Part shown: positions 60,488-64,000 of the stretch, in pieces
How the letters are laid out: every line of letters begins with the position of its first letter
Numbering within the stretch: the stretch's first letter is position 1
Source of the DNA: Actinomyces sp. oral taxon 448 str. F0400
Lineage (GTDB): Bacteria; Actinomycetota; Actinomycetes; Actinomycetales; Actinomycetaceae
Assembly: GCF_000220835.1 (NCBI RefSeq)
Contig: NZ_GL985606.1
Span: 1,747,861-1,811,860, forward strand
Reading direction: 5' to 3'
Length of the DNA: 64,000 nucleotides
Notes under the pieces: model-generated
The model's input: the letters and a program-made list of their open reading frames with translations, nothing else
Told to the model about the DNA's origin: nothing
Databases searched by the model: none
Program-made: the position numbers and the translations under genes

Positions 60488-61432
60488 GCACGGCAGAAGT
60501 ACGGGAACGACGCCGCGCACGGCCTCCAGTCGCAGCGGCAGCCGCACGAGGGCCTCGCCGTCGGCCATGGGGCACGGGAGCGTACGCCGGTCGGCCCGGG
60601 CCGGCAGGGTCTCGATGGTGAGCACTCGGGTGCGCTCGAGGCGGACGAAAGGGTCCGTCAGGTGGGACCCGGCGAAAACCCTGGCCAAGCAGGCCCAGGA
60701 GCCCGACGCGCCCGACCGGGTCCAGGCGGAGTACATCCAGCAGGCCGTCGGCGGCGTCCGCACCGGGCGACAGGTTCATGCCGCCGACGTAGCGGGTGTT
60801 GCCGCTGCGACCAGCAGGGCCCGTCCCTGCCAGATCCCGGTGTCGGTGGTCAGCCGGTAGCCGTAGGGAGCCGGGCCGGTGAGCTCGCCGAGGACCGCGC
60901 GCAGGTAGCGGCCTTGACCCGAGGGCCAGGCCAGCGTGTTCGCCCTGGCATTGACAGCCGCGTCCACCCCCGCCGAGACGACGGCCAATGACCATTCGTG
61001 CTCGTTGTGCACGGGCGAGCTGTCAGGACGCACGCGTGGCGTGGATGGCGTGGAGACGGGCGATGCGCCCCGCCTCGCGCAGGGCGGCGTCAGTGACCCG
61101 GACCGAGGCGCTCGCATCCCGTAGAGGCAGGCCCAGGTGACGGGCGATGTCATTACCGGCCCTTACAGCGACAATGCTCAGCGGTACGCCCGTGGTGGCC
61201 ACCGTGTCCAGACCGAGGTGGACGGTGCCGTCCCCGCCGACCGCAACAAGGGCATCAGGACCGCCGTCGCAGTCGAGGGCGCCGTGGCGCTGACGCGCGA
61301 CTCCTCATAGGTGGAGCCGCAGGCGACAGTGACGTCGTAGCCGGCCGTGACCAGCGCCGTGACGGTCGCATGCGCGGCGCCGCCGTGACGACCGCGTCCC
61401 GAGGTCGAGTTGGCGACCAGGACGATGCGCAT
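60488..61432 (-). pseudogene. Diacylglycerol/lipid kinase gene broken by four compensating frameshifts
   Basis: Pieces of a DagK/YegS-type lipid kinase are spread over two alternating frames. Reading leftward from the ATG at 61432: MRIVLVANSTSGRGRHGG...; then ALVAVGGDGTVHLGL (ATP-binding GGDGT) and IARHLGLPLRDAS in a second frame; then HEWSLAVVSAGVDAAVN in the first; then GNTRYVGGMNLSPGADAADG in the second; and ARVFAGSHLTDPFVRLER to the TAG at 60488 in the first. The total, 945 bases, is a multiple of three and equals an intact ~314-residue enzyme. Either the gene is decaying or the assembly has four single-base errors. Confidence 0.8.
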
Positions 61433-61473
61433 GAGGGTGCAGGGCTGAGAGACGGGCGCCGGCCAGAGGCGGA

Positions 61474-62373
61474 TCAGGCCTCGTCGCCAGCCGCGGGAAG
61501 CTCCCGAGACGAAGCAGGTGCCGACAGGCTCGCCGAGTCCGCGACCGGTTGCCCCGCCAGGGCGGCATCGAGCTCGGCTTCCTCCCGGGCGCGCCTGCGC
61601 GCTACCCGTTTGTCATGCTGGATCGACATGAAGCAGGCCAGGAAGTACAGACCGGTGATCGGTACCGCCATGAAGATCATGGACCAGGGGTCGGGCAGCG
61701 GGTTGGCGAAGGCCATGAAGATGAAGATGGCCACGACCGCCCAGCGCCAGCCCTTGAGCATCGTCCTGCCTTTCATCAGGCCCAGGCGATTGAGAGCTAC
61801 GAGGATCTCAGGCAGGAGGAAGGCGGCACCGAAGACGAGAACGAGACGCAGGTAGAAGGACAGGTAGGTCGACGCGTCGATGATCCCGGTGGATGAGCCC
61901 CAGTCGGGAATGAAGCCGGTCAGGATCTGCACGGCGTGGGGCATGATCCACATGCCCAGGGCGCACCCGCAGGCGAACAGCGCCAGGCCCGCCATCCCGA
62001 AGGCCCACGTGTAGGCCTTCTCCCTGCGGGTCATCCCCGGACCGACGTAGGCCCAGAACTCGTACATCCACAGCGGGGAGGACAGGAGCACTCCGGTCCA
62101 CAGCGACATGCGCAGACGCAGGTCGAAGGAGGACAAGATCGTGGGGAAATTCACCTTCAGATCCCCACCGTTCGCGTTAGCCTGAGTGATCGGCAGGGTG
62201 ATGAGGTTGTACACCGGCTTGTAGATCACATAGCCGACGACGGCCCCGATCAGGATCCCGAGAGCCGAGATGACCAGACGGTTGCGCAGCTCGCGCAAGT
62301 GATCCCCGATCGACATGACCGCCTCGGGATTGTCCTTGCGACGGGTCACGGAGATCCTGGGCATGCTCGGCAT
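61474..62373 (-). CDS. tatC: Sec-independent protein translocase TatC
   Basis: A 299-residue TatC with six membrane helices. The N-terminal signal-binding part is MSIGDHLRELRNRLVISALGILIGAVVGY, followed by FDLRLRMSLWTGVLLSSPLWMYEFWAYVGPGMTRREKAY and FGAAFLLPEILVALNRLG, all diagnostic. It recognises twin-arginine signal peptides and, with TatA, exports folded proteins. A charged, Ala-rich tail ends the protein. tatB is absent, as in other TatAC systems nearby on the chromosome. Confidence 0.95.
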   Translation of the reverse strand: MPSMPRISVTRRKDNPEAVMSIGDHLRELRNRLVISALGILIGAVVGYVIYKPVYNLITLPITQANANGGDLKVNFPTILSSFDLRLRMSLWTGVLLSSPLWMYEFWAYVGPGMTRREKAYTWAFGMAGLALFACGCALGMWIMPHAVQILTGFIPDWGSSTGIIDASTYLSFYLRLVLVFGAAFLLPEILVALNRLGLMKGRTMLKGWRWAVVAIFIFMAFANPLPDPWSMIFMAVPITGLYFLACFMSIQHDKRVARRRAREEAELDAALAGQPVADSASLSAPASSRELPAAGDEA

Positions 62374-62448
62374 GACCTTGTTCCCCTCCTCACCGGATCG
62401 GTGACGTGCGCGGAAGTGCCGGAGCGCTCGTGGTGCGCAGCCCGTCGG

Positions 62449-62718
62449 TCACTGCTGGACGGTGCCGTCCGTCTGAGGGGCGGTCTGACCGGGCTGGGTC
62501 GGCTGCGTGTAGTAGGTTCCCTGCTGCGGCTGCTGGATCTGGGCCTGGGGCTGCTGGGCGGAGGAGGCGTCATCGTCCTGCAACTCCTTGACCTCCTTCT
62601 TGAAGACCTTCATCGACTTGCCGACGCTGCCCGCAAGCTCGGGCAGTTTGTTGCCTCCGAAGATGAGGAGGACGACGAGGAGGACGACGATCCAGTGCCA
62701 AGGCCTCATGGCTCCCAT
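62449..62718 (-). CDS. tatA: Twin-arginine translocase subunit TatA
   Basis: A small (about 89-residue) TatA: one N-terminal helix with WHWIVVLLVVLLIFGGNKLPELAGSVGKSMKVFKKEVKE, including the FG hinge and LPE motif, followed by a Gln/Pro/Thr-rich tail. It oligomerises to form the export pathway opened by TatC. The start may be the ATG at 62718 or the one at 62709. A TAGAAT (62769-62764, minus strand) about 45 bases upstream could be the -10. Confidence 0.92.
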   Translation of the reverse strand: MGAMRPWHWIVVLLVVLLIFGGNKLPELAGSVGKSMKVFKKEVKELQDDDASSAQQPQAQIQQPQQGTYYTQPTQPGQTAPQTDGTVQQ

Positions 62719-62813
62719 GTGCGTACCTGCTTCCAAGATGATGGTCCTGATCGGAACACGACGATTCTAGCGGTTCACAGGGTGCGCGCCGCGCACAGGC
62801 CCATGACGTTCCA

Positions 62814-62841
62814 CCCATGGCGTACCGCCCATGGCGTACCG
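62814..62841. repeat. Perfect 14-base tandem repeat
   Basis: CCCATGGCGTACCG occurs twice head to tail (62814-62827, 62828-62841) in the tatA/pafC intergenic region. Function unknown; it may be a slippage product or paired binding sites. Confidence 0.8.
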
Positions 62842-62896
62842 CCGCAGTGGGCCGGACCCCGCCGGCACCCGGCGCACAGCCATCGGCCTTCATAAT

Positions 62897-62934
62897 CCAT
62901 CCTCGTAACCGGAAGCCATCCTCATAAGCGGGTG
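62897..62934. repeat. Imperfect 19-base tandem repeat
   Basis: Two adjacent units beginning CCATCCTCGTAA (62897) and CCATCCTCATAA (62916) match at 15 of 19 positions. They lie just after the pafC stop and upstream of the tatA promoter region on the minus strand. Confidence 0.65.
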
Positions 62935-62945
62935 TACGGGTGACG

Positions 62946-63926
62946 TTATGAGCCTTCGACGGAAGCATTGAGGGCGAGGGCGCGCTGCGCCGCTCCACGG
63001 GCCCGCAATGCCAGGCTCCGGGGAAGAACCCCTCTGATGTGTCGGCCCGCCGACAGCACGAGGCCGACGAGCCAGTCCTCATCGCGACCTCGCACCTGAG
63101 CGCGTATCGCACCCTCGGGCAGGATCTCGATCTTCTCGGCGTCGACCTGCTCCACCAGCCAGCGTCCGCCCGGGGCCAGGGTGAGCACCGCCGTCCGGGA
63201 CCGGGACGAGCGGGGCTCCCCGTGACGACGACGCGCGCGATGGGTCGTCGCGGTCGCGTCAAGGAGCTCGACGTTCAGGATCCGGTCGAGGCGGAAGGAG
63301 CGCTCGTCCCGGGCGCTCAGGCACCATGCGCGCACGGTCAGGTGCGAACCGTCGGTGATCAGCTCGAGCGGGTCGACCTCGCGCACCGAGCGGGTGTCAG
63401 TGGCCGACACGTAGGTCAACCGCAGGCGCCGCCGCTCGGCCATAGCACGTCGGACGGTCCGCAGCACCGCCGTGCCCGACCCGCTGGCGGGGTCGTCCGC
63501 CCCCGCAGGCGGCGCGACCGGTCTCGCACCGCCGCGCATTGCGGCGGTCAGCGCGGCCTGCGCCCCGTGCAGGGCCGCGGCGGAGGCGGGGTCGTCCGCC
63601 AGGACGTCGCCGAGCACCCGCAAGGACAGGAGCAGGGCAACGGCCTCCTGGCGGGACAGCCGCACCGGCCGGTCGAGCCCGAGCGGTTCGGTCAGGCGCA
63701 GCCGACCGGCCTCGAAGTCGTCGGCGCTGAAGTCGACGAGATCCCCGGGCATGCCGCCGGGCAGGCCCGAGACCCACAGGGTCTCCACATCGCTTCGGAT
63801 CATCGCAGCAGTGACGCCGAAATGAGCGGCGGCCTCCTCGAAGGACGCGCCCTCGTGCTCGGCGACCCAGGCCGGCAGGGCCAGGAGTCGAACGAGTCGG
63901 TCGATCGAGCGCCGTGCCATGTTCAC
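62946..63926 (-). CDS. pafC: WYL-domain regulator PafC
   Basis: A 326-residue protein. An N-terminal helix-turn-helix-like region (IDRLVRLLALPAWVAEHEGASFEEAAAHFGVTAAMIRSDVETLW) is followed by a WYL domain (RRLRLTYVSATDTRSVREVDPLELITDGSHLTVRAWCLSARDERSFRLDRILNVEL) and the WCX tail. With PafB it forms the heterodimeric activator of the RecA-independent DNA-damage response in mycobacteria. The GTG at 63926 overlaps the pafB stop; an ATG at 63920 is an alternative. Confidence 0.9.
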   Translation of the reverse strand: MNMARRSIDRLVRLLALPAWVAEHEGASFEEAAAHFGVTAAMIRSDVETLWVSGLPGGMPGDLVDFSADDFEAGRLRLTEPLGLDRPVRLSRQEAVALLLSLRVLGDVLADDPASAAALHGAQAALTAAMRGGARPVAPPAGADDPASGSGTAVLRTVRRAMAERRRLRLTYVSATDTRSVREVDPLELITDGSHLTVRAWCLSARDERSFRLDRILNVELLDATATTHRARRRHGEPRSSRSRTAVLTLAPGGRWLVEQVDAEKIEILPEGAIRAQVRGRDEDWLVGLVLSAGRHIRGVLPRSLALRARGAAQRALALNASVEGS

Positions 63927-64000
63927 CGATCCTCCGTCGGAAGACCCAGGGCGGCGACGCCGGTCAGGTGGGCCACGACATCGGCGCGCAACTGCGGCGG
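63923..64000 (-). CDS. pafB: WYL-domain regulator PafB, C-terminal end (partial)
   Basis: Only 25 codons are present: a short helix (LRADVVAHLTGVAALGL) ending at the TGA 63925-63923. Identity rests on its overlap (GTGA) with pafC and the conserved pafB-pafC-tatA-tatC order. The rest lies beyond the window. Confidence 0.65.
   Translation of the reverse strand, partial: PPQLRADVVAHLTGVAALGLPTEDR

Noticed and set aside
60084-60995. A roughly 300-codon minus-strand open frame covering the promoter of helY and part of the lipid kinase remnant.
   Set aside because: Only its middle (GNTRYVGGMNLSPGADAADG) resembles a protein family, and that piece belongs to the frameshifted lipid kinase. The rest is off-frame helY.

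Overview
The window is chromosomal DNA from a high-GC Gram-positive bacterium, most likely a fermentative actinobacterium of the Actinomyces/Schaalia type. This is inferred from the strong G+C bias, the actinobacterial gene orders (xerD-parA-scpA-scpB-rluB...cmk-der; garA-ftsR-DUF151-merR; pafB-pafC-tatA-tatC-helY; opcA-zwf), the fused Cmk-Der protein, RbpA, and a PTS and DcuA/B transporter together with no respiratory genes. No rRNA, insertion sequence, prophage or CRISPR array was seen. There is one tRNA (Pro, GGG).

Layout. 1-6.9 kb: end of xerD, then a tightly overlapping run of chromosome-segregation, ribosome-modification and aromatic amino acid genes ending in cmk-der. 6.9-16 kb: small housekeeping genes (VOC protein, YetF-like membrane protein, AlkD-like glycosylase, pgi, MoeB/MoeZ-like protein), tRNA-Pro, a methyltransferase, a C4-dicarboxylate transporter and an aldo/keto reductase. 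16-18.3 kb: a TetR repressor divergent from an HXXEE-type membrane protein and an MDR reductase, with nested palindromes between them. 18.6-22.9 kb: a polysaccharide operon of deacetylase, UDP-glucose 6-dehydrogenase and a class I hyaluronan-synthase-like enzyme. This is the most interesting system in the window. 22.6-28 kb: a P-loop kinase whose frame runs antisense into the synthase gene, a Tag glycosylase lacking most zinc ligands, a coupled cytochrome P450, a HAD phosphatase, an S4 RNA-binding protein and a secreted HNH nuclease. 28-32.4 kb: oxidative pentose phosphate genes (opcA-zwf divergent from gnd). 32.7-35.3 kb: the garA-ftsR-DUF151-merR cluster. 35.4-49 kb: an aldo/keto reductase, an orphan Hsp70, an MFS exporter, a Pit phosphate transporter with an apparent PHO box, a sugar PTS with a LacI regulator, a GDSL esterase, an acetyltransferase, two TetR regulators and phosphofructokinase. 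49.5-64 kb: rbpA behind a sigma-R-type promoter, the ppm-lnt lipoprotein/mannosylation pair, an FtsX-type ABC exporter divergent from a two-component system, a DUF808 protein, helY, a frameshifted lipid-kinase pseudogene, tatC, tatA, pafC and the end of pafB.

Two window-wide patterns stand out. First, at least twelve genes start exactly six bases after a TANNNT hexamer with no Shine-Dalgarno sequence, which implies many leaderless mRNAs with fixed geometry. Second, several small regulators and their neighbours have perfect AT-rich palindromes next to the start codon. Central carbon genes (pgi, pfkA, zwf, opcA, gnd, PTS, dcu) fit a sugar-fermenting, succinate-forming lifestyle.
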